Shown piece by piece: positions 7,086 to 16,126 of a stretch of 64,000 nt of DNA (position 1 is the first letter of the stretch; each line of letters begins with the position of its first letter). The translations under genes and the position numbers were made by a program. Where the stretch lies: assembly GCA_002127285.1 (NCBI GenBank), contig NFUW01000001.1, positions 74,057 to 138,056 on the forward strand, given 5' to 3'. The DNA is from Chitinophagaceae bacterium IBVUCB1. Lineage in GTDB: Bacteria; Bacteroidota; Bacteroidia; Chitinophagales; Chitinophagaceae. A model generated the notes under the pieces. It was not told where the DNA came from, did not search any database, and saw only the letters and a program-made list of their open reading frames with translations.

Positions 7086-7761
7086 GCTTCGCAAACCTTT
7101 CGGGTAATGTAATAGGCTTATCTGGCAGGGAGAATGAAATGAAATAAATAGTGCGCCCCTCTGCCAGATGCATTTTTTCGTAAAAAGTCTGTATTGACAA
7201 AGCACCCGTAGCCTTTCCCTTGCCATATATATCAGCAATGTTTTGGTGTATATGGCAGCCCTGCTCTGCAATGGTTTCTAAAGTAAAATCATATAATTCT
7301 TTAGAGTCGGTCTTTAGGTTGATGGTAGCATTGGGTACTAACACCTGCTGGTACAGGTACAGGAAACGAGCATGTGTCAGTCTGTTCTTTGCTCTTGATT
7401 CGCGCAAAAAAGGGTCGGGGAAAATTATCCATATTTCTTTCACCTCGCCCTGTTCAAAATACTCAGTCAGCTTACCAATGTGTGTACGCATAAACGCTAC
7501 ATTCTGCATACCTTCTGCCAATGCGGTTTTAGCACCAGTATATATACGGTTGCCTTTGATGTCTATGCCAATGAAATTTCTGTCGGTGTGTTCTCGCCCA
7601 AGCCCAACACTATATTCGCCTTTACCACATGCAAGCTCCAATGTTATGGGATGGTTGTTTTTAAAAAAATCACTCCATTTACCTTTGATATTCTCAGGAT
7701 ATTGTAGTACATTCGGATAATTGCCGATTGCCTCAAACTTTAGTAACTTCTTTTGCCCCAT
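7069..7761 (-). CDS. trmB: tRNA (guanine-N7)-methyltransferase
   Basis: 230 residues. It methylates G46 in the variable loop of tRNA, using S-adenosylmethionine. Visible motifs: ITLELACGKGEYSVGL (SAM-binding), FIGIDIKGNR, and the family signature EIWIIFPDPF with AKNRLTH. First gene of the trmB-DUF5522-ATL unit, with a TATCTTTG promoter 10 bp before its start. It diverges from the T9SS cargo gene at 7825. Confidence 0.93.
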   Translation of the reverse strand: MGQKKLLKFEAIGNYPNVLQYPENIKGKWSDFFKNNHPITLELACGKGEYSVGLGREHTDRNFIGIDIKGNRIYTGAKTALAEGMQNVAFMRTHIGKLTEYFEQGEVKEIWIIFPDPFLRESRAKNRLTHARFLYLYQQVLVPNATINLKTDSKELYDFTLETIAEQGCHIHQNIADIYGKGKATGALSIQTFYEKMHLAEGRTIYFISFSLPDKPITLPERFAKHEAVD

Positions 7762-7771
7762 AATTAGGAAG

Positions 7772-7779
7772 CAAAGATA
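7772..7779 (-). promoter_or_regulatory. -7 promoter element of trmB
   Basis: TATCTTTG on the minus strand matches TAnnTTTG and ends 10 bp before the trmB ATG, implying a very short leader. Confidence 0.5.
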
Positions 7780-7824
7780 AGCATTAGCTTATTCTTAATT
7801 ATTCGTCACACTTAAACAACAGAT

Positions 7825-8697
7825 ATGAAGAAAAAAAATCTACTACTAACTATTTTGGCTGGCTTTACGGCTCTTGCAGTATCAAGCTATTCAACAGGCC
7901 CGGCAGGGCAAGGTGCCAACCGTACGGGCAGCAACAGCACATCTGCAGGCTGCGATGGACCCGGTTGCCATGCAGCAAATAATACTGCATTGAGTGTTAC
8001 TGTTGCCATAACGGACACTGCAAATACAACACCGGTAACATCCTATGTAGCAGGCAAGAAATACCGCTTACGTGTGATAGGCGGCACTACTGCTTTATCT
8101 CAATCTCAATTCGGATTTCAGGTATCAGCAGTAAGGGCAAGTAGCACATCTACACAAGCAGGTACGATTACTGCGGGTGGCACCAGCACAGCTAATACAA
8201 CTGTAAAAACAGTAGGTAGCTTACAAATTGGCGAACACTCAGCCCCATTAACAGCTACAGGTGCTGGAATGGCTTGGGCATATACAGCCAACCTCTACTG
8301 GACTGCCCCTGCTGCAGGTGCCGGGCAAGTAAAATTCTTTGCAGTTATCAATGCGGTAAATGGTACCGGCACAGTTTCAGGTGATGCACCTAATGCCGGT
8401 TCGCTTACAATAGGAGAATCTACTTCTGTAAACAATGTAGAGAACAATGTTTCATTCAAAGCATTCCCCAACCCTGCTATTAACACCATCAACATCAATG
8501 CAGATGGTATAGGCACGGGCAATGTAACGATTAACGTGTATGACATACGCGGCAAAGTAATTGGTACGCAAAATGCAAGTGCATCTAACAACATGCTGAA
8601 TACACAAATAGACTGCAGCAAATGGGCTGCTGGTATGTATTATGTACAAATTGCCAAAGAATCTTCAAGCAGTATCATTACTGTAGTGAAGCAATAA
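7825..8697 (+). CDS. T9SS type A cargo protein with choice-of-anchor V (reeler-like) domain and CX4CH motif
   Basis: 290 residues: signal peptide (1-~22), a short N-terminal segment with CDGPGCH, a beta-rich domain ending in GQVKFFAVINAVNG that fits the choice-of-anchor V family, and a C-terminal T9SS sorting domain (FPNPAINTININ ... GMYYVQI). It should be exported and attached to, or released from, the cell surface by T9SS. Related proteins, as I recall, usually carry CXXCH, a c-type haem motif; here the spacing is CX4CH. The gene has a paralogue at 8914. Haem binding is inference. Confidence 0.82.
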   Translation: MKKKNLLLTILAGFTALAVSSYSTGPAGQGANRTGSNSTSAGCDGPGCHAANNTALSVTVAITDTANTTPVTSYVAGKKYRLRVIGGTTALSQSQFGFQVSAVRASSTSTQAGTITAGGTSTANTTVKTVGSLQIGEHSAPLTATGAGMAWAYTANLYWTAPAAGAGQVKFFAVINAVNGTGTVSGDAPNAGSLTIGESTSVNNVENNVSFKAFPNPAINTININADGIGTGNVTINVYDIRGKVIGTQNASASNNMLNTQIDCSKWAAGMYYVQIAKESSSSIITVVKQ

Positions 8698-8720
8698 GCA
8701 ATTAATATACAATCAATTAT

Positions 8721-8751
8721 AACAGCCCCGCAATTGCGGGGCTGTTTTTTT
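8721..8751 (+). terminator. Rho-independent terminator
   Basis: A 9-bp stem, CAGCCCCGC / GCGGGGCTG, with AATT loop is followed by seven T. It ends the transcript of the 7825-8697 gene and separates the two paralogues. Confidence 0.92.
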
Positions 8752-8913
8752 ATACCCACATTAAAACGGAGCAGGATTTTTTAATCCCATCATAGCATTT
8801 GTTGTGTTTAATTTTACATCAGTTCTTAGTGAAAACAGCATGGTATAGCACATCAATCTGGCAGTGTTTCAAGGTATCGGAATTATGTATTCTTTAACCA
8901 CAAAACTGTTTTT

Positions 8914-9774
8914 ATGATTAAGAAAGCTTTACTCTATTCGTTATCTTTTTTGCTCTGTACGGTTGTATTTATGAGCAACAAACCAGGGTCTGCCACCTCA
9001 GGCAACGGCAATAAAACTGGTGGCCCCGGCTCTAATGGCGAAAACTGCGCAAAACCGGGATGCCATAGCAGTGGTGCAGGCGCTACTACGGGCGGATTTG
9101 AAGTACGCAAAAAATTTCAGCCGGATTCTAATGCCGTAGTCAATTCGTACCTGCCCGATTCTCTTTACTTAGTAAGATTATCCGGCACCCATACTACACT
9201 CAGTAAATTCGGCTTTCAATTGCAAGCAGTAAAAATAAGCGACAGCAGTGATGTGGGTGTATACAGCGCACTTGGCTCTAAAGTACAGGTAGTGACGGTT
9301 GGCGGCAGAAAACTGCTGGAACATACTGATACGATTACTAAATCAGGTGCAAATGTAAATATCACCTTCACATGGAAAGCACCAGCTAAAAACAGTGGAC
9401 AGGTTCGCTTCTATGGCATATTGAATGCTGTAAACGGAGATGGGCTACCCGCCAACGACCAACCGAGCAATACCATCGTATTTGCATTAGCTGAGTCTTT
9501 AAATATCCCTTACAATACACATGCAGGCAGTATAAAAGTATATCCCAATCCAGCAACGGATGTATTTACTATCGAAAATAAATACACTGCTAATGGCGCG
9601 TATGAAATAATGGTTCTGAACTCTACAGGACAGTTAATAGCACAAAATAAACTGACAGTGCAAAATAACCTGCTCAAATATCAAATGGCAACTACCAATT
9701 GGCAAAGCGGGCTCTACTTTATCCGCCTATCACACAATGGTAGGGAAGAAATAACGACGATTGTAAAACAATAA
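8914..9774 (+). CDS. T9SS type A cargo protein, paralogue of the preceding gene
   Basis: 286 residues with the same architecture: signal peptide, a CAKPGCH motif (again CX4CH), a choice-of-anchor V domain ending GQVRFYGILNAVNG, and a T9SS sorting domain (YPNPATDVFTIEN ... GLYFIRL). It is clearly homologous to the protein at 7825 but diverged, so the duplication is old. It has separate transcription, with a terminator between the genes and 216 bp of its own upstream DNA. It is probably displayed at the surface; ligand unknown. Confidence 0.82.
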   Translation: MIKKALLYSLSFLLCTVVFMSNKPGSATSGNGNKTGGPGSNGENCAKPGCHSSGAGATTGGFEVRKKFQPDSNAVVNSYLPDSLYLVRLSGTHTTLSKFGFQLQAVKISDSSDVGVYSALGSKVQVVTVGGRKLLEHTDTITKSGANVNITFTWKAPAKNSGQVRFYGILNAVNGDGLPANDQPSNTIVFALAESLNIPYNTHAGSIKVYPNPATDVFTIENKYTANGAYEIMVLNSTGQLIAQNKLTVQNNLLKYQMATTNWQSGLYFIRLSHNGREEITTIVKQ

Positions 9775-9790
9775 GTATGCCCTTATAACA

Positions 9791-9826
9791 ACAATAACGG
9801 CTGCCAGATAGCAGCCGTTATTGTTT
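9791..9826. terminator. Bidirectional terminator
   Basis: A 13-bp inverted repeat, CAATAACGGCTGC at 9792-9804 and GCAGCCGTTATTG at 9811-9823, lies between the convergent genes ending at 9774 and 9843, with T-rich flanks on both strands. Confidence 0.85.
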
Positions 9827-9842
9827 AGCAGAATAAAATAGA

Positions 9843-11381
9843 TTACAATGGTATATTACCATGCTTGCGCTTAGGCATACTTACCGCTTTATTTTCCAGC
9901 ATTTTGTATGCCTTTATCAGCTTTTCCCTTGTGGCTGATGGTAATATCACCTCATCAATAAAACCACGAGCAGCCGCACCATACGGGTTGGCAAATTTAT
10001 CGGTGTATTCCAGTTCTTTTTCTTTCCATTTTGCATCGTGGTCTGTTGCTTCGGCTATCTCTTTTTTAAAGATGATTTCAGCAGCACCTTTCGCACCCAT
10101 TACGGCAATCTCTGCAGTAGGCCATGCGTAGTTCAGGTCGGCACCAATGTGTTTTGAATTCATCACATCATATGCGCCACCGTATGCCTTGCGTGTTATC
10201 ACCGTTACTTTGGGCACGGTAGCTTCGCTTAACGCATACAATAGTTTTGCCCCGTTGGTGATAATACCGTGCCACTCCTGGTCTGTACCAGGCAGGAAGC
10301 CCGGCACATCTACCAGCACCAATAATGGTATATTAAAAGCATCGCAGAAACGCACAAAACGCGCGCCTTTCTTGCTCGAATTAATATCCAGCACACCGGC
10401 AAGGAAAGCAGGCTGGTTAGCTACCACACCCACGCTGCGCCCGCCAATACGTGCAAAGCCTACTACTATATTCTCCGCGTATTCTTTATGCACTTCCAAA
10501 AACGAATCGGCATCTACTACTTCTTCTATCACTTCTTTTATATCATAGGGTTGGTTAGGATTTTCAGGTATAATGTTGTTCAGCTTTTCGCGTGTTTCAT
10601 CACCTGCTTCATATGCATATACAGGTGCTTCTTCCTCGCAGTTTTGCGGCATATAACTCAGCAAGCGTTTGATGTGGTCTATACATTCCACCTCGTTGGC
10701 ACATGCAAAGTGTGTAACCCCCGATTTGGACGCATGTGTATGCGCACCACCCAATTCCTCACTCGTTACGGTTTCATGCGTTACAGTTTTTACTACATTC
10801 GGACCTGTTACAAACATATACGAGGTGTTCTCTACCATCAGTATAAAATCTGTAATAGCAGGCGAATACACTGCACCACCCGCGCACGGTCCCATAATAG
10901 CCGACAACTGAGGCACTACGCCCGATGATTTTACGTTGCGGTAAAATATATCGGCATAACCACCCAGCGATACCACACCTTCCTGTATGCGCGCACCACC
11001 ACTATCATTCAGCCCTACAACAGGTGTACCGTTTTGTATGGCAAGGTCCATTATCTTACAAATCTTTTCAGCATGTGTTTCTGAAAGGCTGCCACCAAAT
11101 ACAGTAAAGTCTTGTGAATACACATATACCAGCCTGCCGTTTACCGTGCCATATCCTGTTACTACACCATCGCCTGGGTATATTTCTTTTTCCATACCGA
11201 AATCGCGGCAACGGTGCTGCACCATCATGCCTATCTCTTCAAAAGAACCCTCATCCAGCAACAACTGCAAGCGCTCACGCGCTGTCAGCTTGCCTTTTTT
11301 ATGCTGGCCTTCTATACGTTTAGCACCACCGCCTTGCAGTGCTTCTTCTTGTTTCGCTTTTAATACAGATACTTTATCCAT
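9843..11381 (-). CDS. Acyl-CoA carboxylase beta (carboxyltransferase) subunit, propionyl-CoA carboxylase type
   Basis: 512 residues, full length for PccB/MmdA-like carboxyltransferases. The motifs [57 protein letters not shown] and [10 protein letters not shown] are all typical. It transfers carboxyl from biotin to propionyl-CoA (or a related acyl-CoA), or acts in methylmalonyl-CoA decarboxylation. The biotin carboxylase and biotin carrier subunits are not in the window, so the substrate is uncertain. It stands alone, with a TAGGTTTG promoter. Confidence 0.92.
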   Translation of the reverse strand: MDKVSVLKAKQEEALQGGGAKRIEGQHKKGKLTARERLQLLLDEGSFEEIGMMVQHRCRDFGMEKEIYPGDGVVTGYGTVNGRLVYVYSQDFTVFGGSLSETHAEKICKIMDLAIQNGTPVVGLNDSGGARIQEGVVSLGGYADIFYRNVKSSGVVPQLSAIMGPCAGGAVYSPAITDFILMVENTSYMFVTGPNVVKTVTHETVTSEELGGAHTHASKSGVTHFACANEVECIDHIKRLLSYMPQNCEEEAPVYAYEAGDETREKLNNIIPENPNQPYDIKEVIEEVVDADSFLEVHKEYAENIVVGFARIGGRSVGVVANQPAFLAGVLDINSSKKGARFVRFCDAFNIPLLVLVDVPGFLPGTDQEWHGIITNGAKLLYALSEATVPKVTVITRKAYGGAYDVMNSKHIGADLNYAWPTAEIAVMGAKGAAEIIFKKEIAEATDHDAKWKEKELEYTDKFANPYGAAARGFIDEVILPSATREKLIKAYKMLENKAVSMPKRKHGNIPL

Positions 11382-11409
11382 CTCGCTATATCGAAAAAAA
11401 TTTACGGAA

Positions 11410-11417
11410 CAAACCTA
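11410..11417 (-). promoter_or_regulatory. -7 promoter element of the carboxyltransferase gene
   Basis: TAGGTTTG on the minus strand lies 28 bp before the ATG at 11381. A TTG about 20 bp further upstream could serve as the -33 element. Confidence 0.45.
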
Positions 11418-11523
11418 ATGTAAAACCACCCAAACAACAACTATTTATATAACAAGGTTTTATACCACCCATCATTGTAAACTAACCACTGCCTGCCTAC
11501 CTTTACTTATAAATTGAGGGGGA

Positions 11524-12003
11524 ATGAAACAAATAGCAACTATTATATTATTTATATTATCGCTACGGGCAGATGCGCAGATAGCAGCATACAAGGCGCA
11601 GGATGTAATGAACCGTGTATCGAACACAGATACTTTTTATGTAGTCAACTTTTGGGCTACGTGGTGTGGGCCTTGCATCAAAGAGCTACCTGAGTTTACG
11701 AAAATATCAAAACAATTTGCAGGCAAGCCGGTAAAAATCCTGCTCGTCAGCCTCGACTTTAAAGAAGCATACCCTAAGAAAATAGCCGCTTTTGTACAAA
11801 AGAAAAAACTGGAGCACGAAGTAGTATGGCTGAACGAAACCAATGCCAACGACTTCATACCCAAGATAGACGACCGCTGGCAAGGCTCAATACCTGCCAC
11901 ACTATTGTATTACAAACACAATGAATACACCAATTTCTTTGAAGGCATGGTTACCGCTTCTCAACTGCAATTACTGATAGAAAAACAACTGGCACTACAA
12001 TAA
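11524..12003 (+). CDS. TlpA-like periplasmic thioredoxin-fold protein
   Basis: 159 residues with a signal peptide (cleavage likely after ADAQ, residue 19) and a thioredoxin fold carrying the redox motif WCGPC in VVNFWATWCGPCIKE, then the cis-Pro region GSIPATLLY. It likely reduces or isomerises disulfides outside the cytoplasm, as TlpA/ResA proteins do; the partner is unknown. The ATG is preceded by GAGGGGGA, an unusually strong Shine-Dalgarno-like stretch for this phylum. The FUSC gene starts 3 bp after its stop, so they form an operon. Confidence 0.88.
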   Translation: MKQIATIILFILSLRADAQIAAYKAQDVMNRVSNTDTFYVVNFWATWCGPCIKELPEFTKISKQFAGKPVKILLVSLDFKEAYPKKIAAFVQKKKLEHEVVWLNETNANDFIPKIDDRWQGSIPATLLYYKHNEYTNFFEGMVTASQLQLLIEKQLALQ

Positions 12004-12006
12004 ACA

Positions 12007-14172
12007 TTGCGCATACTACCATCATATAAAAAGCTAAACCAACTGGTAGAAGCCGAAAACTTCGAGCCTGTTTTCAGTTGGGGCTTGCGTATGGCTATTG
12101 CCGCCATTGTGCCCGTGTTATGGGGTGTATATACAGGGCGAACAGAAGACGCAAGCTGGATGGCACTGACTGCTGAGAGCATTTGCTGGGTAGAGATGAA
12201 AGGCTCTTTCGGACAGCGTTTGCGCATACTTTCCGGCGGTATTGTACTCACTATTTTCTTTGGCATACTGGGCAGCATTACGGGCAGCATACTATGGCTT
12301 ACCATATTATGTATGCTGGGTGTGGGTTTTATATCGGGTTTGTTCAAAAATCTGGGTGACCGAGGCAGCGGGCTTGCCATGAGTGTATTTGTCCTCTTTA
12401 TCATCGGCAACGAATACCCGACACGCAACTGGCAGGAACTGCAACACCGTGCAGAGATGATATTTGCAGGTGGCTTGTGGAATGCTGTTGTGGGTACTTT
12501 TGCCGCGCTTTACACACCTGCCAAGCAACCCTATCGCCGCACCATAGCCGTTATATTAAAAAGCATACACGGGCTGGTAGATACCGTAGCCAAAGGCTGG
12601 GATGGCAGTAGTGTGCGCAGTAACATACGCGATATATACCTGCAAGAAAAAGAGGTACATGCTGCCATAGACACGTCGCTGCACCTGTACGAAACCATGG
12701 CGCATCAAGCCAGCAAAAAAGATACACACGAATACGAACTGGCACAAGTGCGCAAAGCAACCGCGCTTGTAGCCACGCACATCATTGCCATCAGCGAAGA
12801 ACTGGAGCAGGTAAACATCAAAGAAACACCCACCGAACTACGACTGAAAATATATGCCATACTGAAAGCACTACAACAAACCGTTGACCGCATGGCAGTG
12901 TATGTAGTGAACCTGAAGCCCGAAGAAGAGTTATTGTTATCTACCCGCATCAGCAAGCTCGAAAAACTGATTACTTTACTGAAAGAATACCCACTCGACG
13001 GTAACCCGCATTACCAACCCATCAAACGGGCAACACGCATAGCGGAGCGTTGCACCAAACTGATACAAAACAGTATGGAACGGCTCGAAAAATCGGGAAA
13101 AGAATTACCCGTATTCCGTTCCTACTCTCTAATAAAAACAGTCTTTATACTGCACCCCAAGCATTGGTGGAGAAACCTGCAATTACTTTTCAATTTCAAT
13201 ACATTCACCACACGCTATGCCATACGTGCTGCCGTAGCGGCTACTGTCGGTATGTTTATCGCCAAATGGTTTAGCATCAGCCACGGGTATTGGATACCGT
13301 TTACTACCCTGCTTGTATTGCAGCCCTATTTTGGTGCTACCATCAAAAAAGCAATAGACCGTGTGATAGGCACTGTAGCAGGCGGCATAGCGGGTGGATT
13401 ACTCATGGGCTTGCCTGCGGGTTTGTTCATTAAAGAAATCATGCTCTTCATCAGCTTTGTACTGATGGTGTACTTCATACACAAACGCTATTCGGTAGCC
13501 GTGTTCTTCATCACACTCAGCCTTGTAATGCTATTTGATGTAGAGGGTTCGCTCAATACATCGCTGTTATTCATCAGAGGGCTTTCAACCGTTGGCGGTG
13601 CTACACTTGCCATCGTAGCGGGTTTTGCCCTGCTGCCACATTGGGACACCCAATGGCTGCCACTGCACCTTACGGAATCTATCAAGGCAAACTACCAATA
13701 TTTTACTTCTGCATTTTTTGCAGAAAAGCCACTAACCAACTGGACAAGGCTGAAAAGACAGGCAGAATCAAAAAACACCAATGCCTTTGATTCTTTCAAC
13801 CGCTATATGCAAGAGCCCAGCCTCAAACGCAAGCCCTTTGCCATCTATTACCACATCATTACCCACAACGTGCGCATCACCAGAGAATTGAACAACATAC
13901 AACTGGAAGAAGAAAACAGGCAGTCCAAAGCTACCATACACCCGCATCAGCAGGAAAAGCTGATGGCTGCCCTGCATTGGTTTCATAAAAACCTGCACCA
14001 TAGCAACAGCATCAATGCCGAAAAACCTGTGCAGATGCTGCCTGCAGATAGCCTACCTGCTTACCGTGCTGCCCTGTCAGACCTGCAACTGATGTATATA
14101 GACAGGATGATAATAGAACTTAGAGCCATGCATACCGATATGGAAAAACTGGCACAAAGGGAAAAGGAATAA
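12007..14172 (+). CDS. FUSC-family membrane protein (YccS-like)
   Basis: 721 residues from a TTG start 3 bp after the TlpA stop. The architecture is two transmembrane clusters (residues ~22-160 and ~395-545), each followed by a large soluble helical region. The second cluster has TLLVLQPYFGATIKKAIDRVIGT-like sequence typical of FUSC proteins (fusaric-acid-resistance / aromatic acid efflux relatives such as AaeB and YccS). Probably an inner-membrane exporter or envelope protein; substrate unknown. No membrane-fusion partner is present. An in-frame ATG (Met29) lies inside the first membrane region, so the TTG is preferred. Confidence 0.82.
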   Translation: MRILPSYKKLNQLVEAENFEPVFSWGLRMAIAAIVPVLWGVYTGRTEDASWMALTAESICWVEMKGSFGQRLRILSGGIVLTIFFGILGSITGSILWLTILCMLGVGFISGLFKNLGDRGSGLAMSVFVLFIIGNEYPTRNWQELQHRAEMIFAGGLWNAVVGTFAALYTPAKQPYRRTIAVILKSIHGLVDTVAKGWDGSSVRSNIRDIYLQEKEVHAAIDTSLHLYETMAHQASKKDTHEYELAQVRKATALVATHIIAISEELEQVNIKETPTELRLKIYAILKALQQTVDRMAVYVVNLKPEEELLLSTRISKLEKLITLLKEYPLDGNPHYQPIKRATRIAERCTKLIQNSMERLEKSGKELPVFRSYSLIKTVFILHPKHWWRNLQLLFNFNTFTTRYAIRAAVAATVGMFIAKWFSISHGYWIPFTTLLVLQPYFGATIKKAIDRVIGTVAGGIAGGLLMGLPAGLFIKEIMLFISFVLMVYFIHKRYSVAVFFITLSLVMLFDVEGSLNTSLLFIRGLSTVGGATLAIVAGFALLPHWDTQWLPLHLTESIKANYQYFTSAFFAEKPLTNWTRLKRQAESKNTNAFDSFNRYMQEPSLKRKPFAIYYHIITHNVRITRELNNIQLEEENRQSKATIHPHQQEKLMAALHWFHKNLHHSNSINAEKPVQMLPADSLPAYRAALSDLQLMYIDRMIIELRAMHTDMEKLAQREKE

Positions 14173-14189
14173 TGCCTTAGCTTCGCTGT

Positions 14190-14777
14190 ATGAATTATCT
14201 GGGGCACGCTTATCTGTCTTATGGCAATGCAGGCATACTGACGGGCAATATGATAGGCGACTATGTGAAAGGGAAACTGGCATTGGAGAAATATCCTGCC
14301 GATGTACAACAAGGGCTGATGCTGCACCGCAAAATAGATGCTTTTGCAGATACACACCCGGCCAATCAACGCGCCAAAGTTTGGTTCAGAAACGATTACG
14401 GATTATATGCAGGTGCCATACTTGATACATTGTACGACCATTTTCTTGCCAACGACCCCAAGCACTTTGCATCTGCCGCAGATTTATTACAATTTTCTCA
14501 AGATACCTATGCAAAGCTGGCTGCCAACCAACAGCATTTTCCCGAACGCTTTGCTGCTATGTTTCCGTATATGCAAGAGCACAACTGGCTCTACAACTAC
14601 CGCACCCTGCGCGGTGTGCAGCAATCATTGGGCGGACTGTCGAGGCGAGCCAAACATATTGGCAGTATAGACAAGGCCTACGCCACATTCATTACACAAT
14701 TTTACCAACTAAACCAGTGCTATTATGAATATATGGATGACGTGGTTAAATTTGTTAAACTTGAGTTAAGCCTGTAG
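14190..14777 (+). CDS. Acyl carrier protein phosphodiesterase (AcpH-like, DUF479)
   Basis: 195 residues. MNYLGHAYLSYG, GNMIGDYVKGK, LMLHRKIDAFADTHP and LYDHFLAND follow the AcpH family, a HD-type metal hydrolase that removes 4'-phosphopantetheine from holo-ACP. The conserved His/Asp residues in HAYLS, GDYVKG, HRKID and YDHF are present. It begins 17 bp after the FUSC gene on the same strand, so it is likely the third gene of this operon. Assignment of physiological substrate rests on the family only. Confidence 0.85.
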   Translation: MNYLGHAYLSYGNAGILTGNMIGDYVKGKLALEKYPADVQQGLMLHRKIDAFADTHPANQRAKVWFRNDYGLYAGAILDTLYDHFLANDPKHFASAADLLQFSQDTYAKLAANQQHFPERFAAMFPYMQEHNWLYNYRTLRGVQQSLGGLSRRAKHIGSIDKAYATFITQFYQLNQCYYEYMDDVVKFVKLELSL

Positions 14778-14837
14778 AATTGGTACTACGAGATATTATT
14801 TTTGAAAGGTCCGGTATTTTGGTATTTTAAATTAATC

Positions 14838-16031
14838 ATGCGCAAATTCTTTTTCCCATATATAGCTACATTATTATTACTCATCATCATTGTAGCCTGC
14901 CATTCTAAAACAGAACCCGTCAACGCAAAGCCGCGCATCCCCGAAGAAAAAAAGTTCGGCAGCATCAAGCTGAAATATGAAGACACTTCACAGCCCGAGT
15001 TTCGCAACATGGTGCGCAGGCTCGATTCTTTTTATGCTGTACAAACAAGAGCAGGCTTCAATGGCAGCGTGTTGGTAGGCTACAAGGGCAAGGTATTATA
15101 CGAAAGATATTATGGCATTGCCAATAGGGAAACAGGGCTGAAACTAAACCCTGCCGCATCGGTACAATTAGCCTCTGTTTCAAAGACATTTACAGCAGCC
15201 GCTATTCTATGGCTACACCAGCAGAAGTACCTGAATATTGACGAGAAAGTAAAAACATACATACCCGAATTACCTTATGCAGATGTTACCGTGCGTATGT
15301 TGCTCAATCACCGTTCGGGTATTCCTGACTACATCAAATGGGTTCCTAAATTTCGTAAAGACACCAAAACACCTATGACGAATGATGAGGTACTTGCGTT
15401 GTTTGCCAAACACAAACCTGCATTGGAATCTCGCCCCAACACAAGGTTCAAATACTGCAACAGCAACTATGCCATCCTTGCGTCTATCATAGAAAAAGTT
15501 GGCGGCATGAGCTATGCCGAGTTTATGAAGAAATATATCTTCGACCCGCTTGGCATGAAGCATACATTTGCTTACAACCCGTTTGACGGTCTGCCTTATG
15601 GTAATACCATCAGTTACAAAGCCAGTTGGGTAAAAGAACCCGATATGTTTGCCGATGGTGTGTGGGGCGATAAAGGCATATACAGTACCGTACAGGATAT
15701 GTACCGTTGGGATCAGTCATTCTACAAAAACGCCTTCCTCGATAATGAAACACTTGAGATGGCTTATGGCCCATGCTCTTTTGAAAAACCCGGCGTAAAA
15801 AACTATGGGCTTGGCTGGCGTATGCTCTGCTACCCCGATGGTGATAAAATCATTTATCACAACGGCTGGTGGCACGGCAACAACACGGTATTTTATCGTT
15901 TTATTCAAGACAATTTTACCATCATCATCCTCGGCAACAAGTATAACAGCGGCATATACAGACAAGCGCCTGTAGTATATAGCATACTGAAAAATACAGA
16001 TGTAGATAAGGGTTTTGATGCGGAAGAATAA
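14838..16031 (+). CDS. Serine hydrolase lipoprotein (class C beta-lactamase / PBP-like)
   Basis: 397 residues from the ATG at 14838. The N-terminal signal has lipobox IVAC, so the protein is lipid-anchored. The active-site Ser-Lys is in ASVSKTF, the Tyr in YCNSNYAIL, and HNGWWHG stands in for the KTG box. Members hydrolyse diverse esters and D-amino-acid peptides; beta-lactam hydrolysis is not implied. The gene is single, between AcpH and the DUF5686 gene. Confidence 0.85.
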   Translation: MRKFFFPYIATLLLLIIIVACHSKTEPVNAKPRIPEEKKFGSIKLKYEDTSQPEFRNMVRRLDSFYAVQTRAGFNGSVLVGYKGKVLYERYYGIANRETGLKLNPAASVQLASVSKTFTAAAILWLHQQKYLNIDEKVKTYIPELPYADVTVRMLLNHRSGIPDYIKWVPKFRKDTKTPMTNDEVLALFAKHKPALESRPNTRFKYCNSNYAILASIIEKVGGMSYAEFMKKYIFDPLGMKHTFAYNPFDGLPYGNTISYKASWVKEPDMFADGVWGDKGIYSTVQDMYRWDQSFYKNAFLDNETLEMAYGPCSFEKPGVKNYGLGWRMLCYPDGDKIIYHNGWWHGNNTVFYRFIQDNFTIIILGNKYNSGIYRQAPVVYSILKNTDVDKGFDAEE

Positions 16032-16126
16032 AAAAAATAGAAAACAAAGAACACTAAATCTCCCCAAAATGTTAGTAATAATAAAAAACGAAACCATGCG
16101 GCATGAAAAGCATGGTATATATGGCT

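Noticed and set aside
6885-7271. 128-residue minus-strand frame
   Set aside because: Only the last 66 residues (from 7085) are the DUF5522 gene; the rest is trmB read in another frame.
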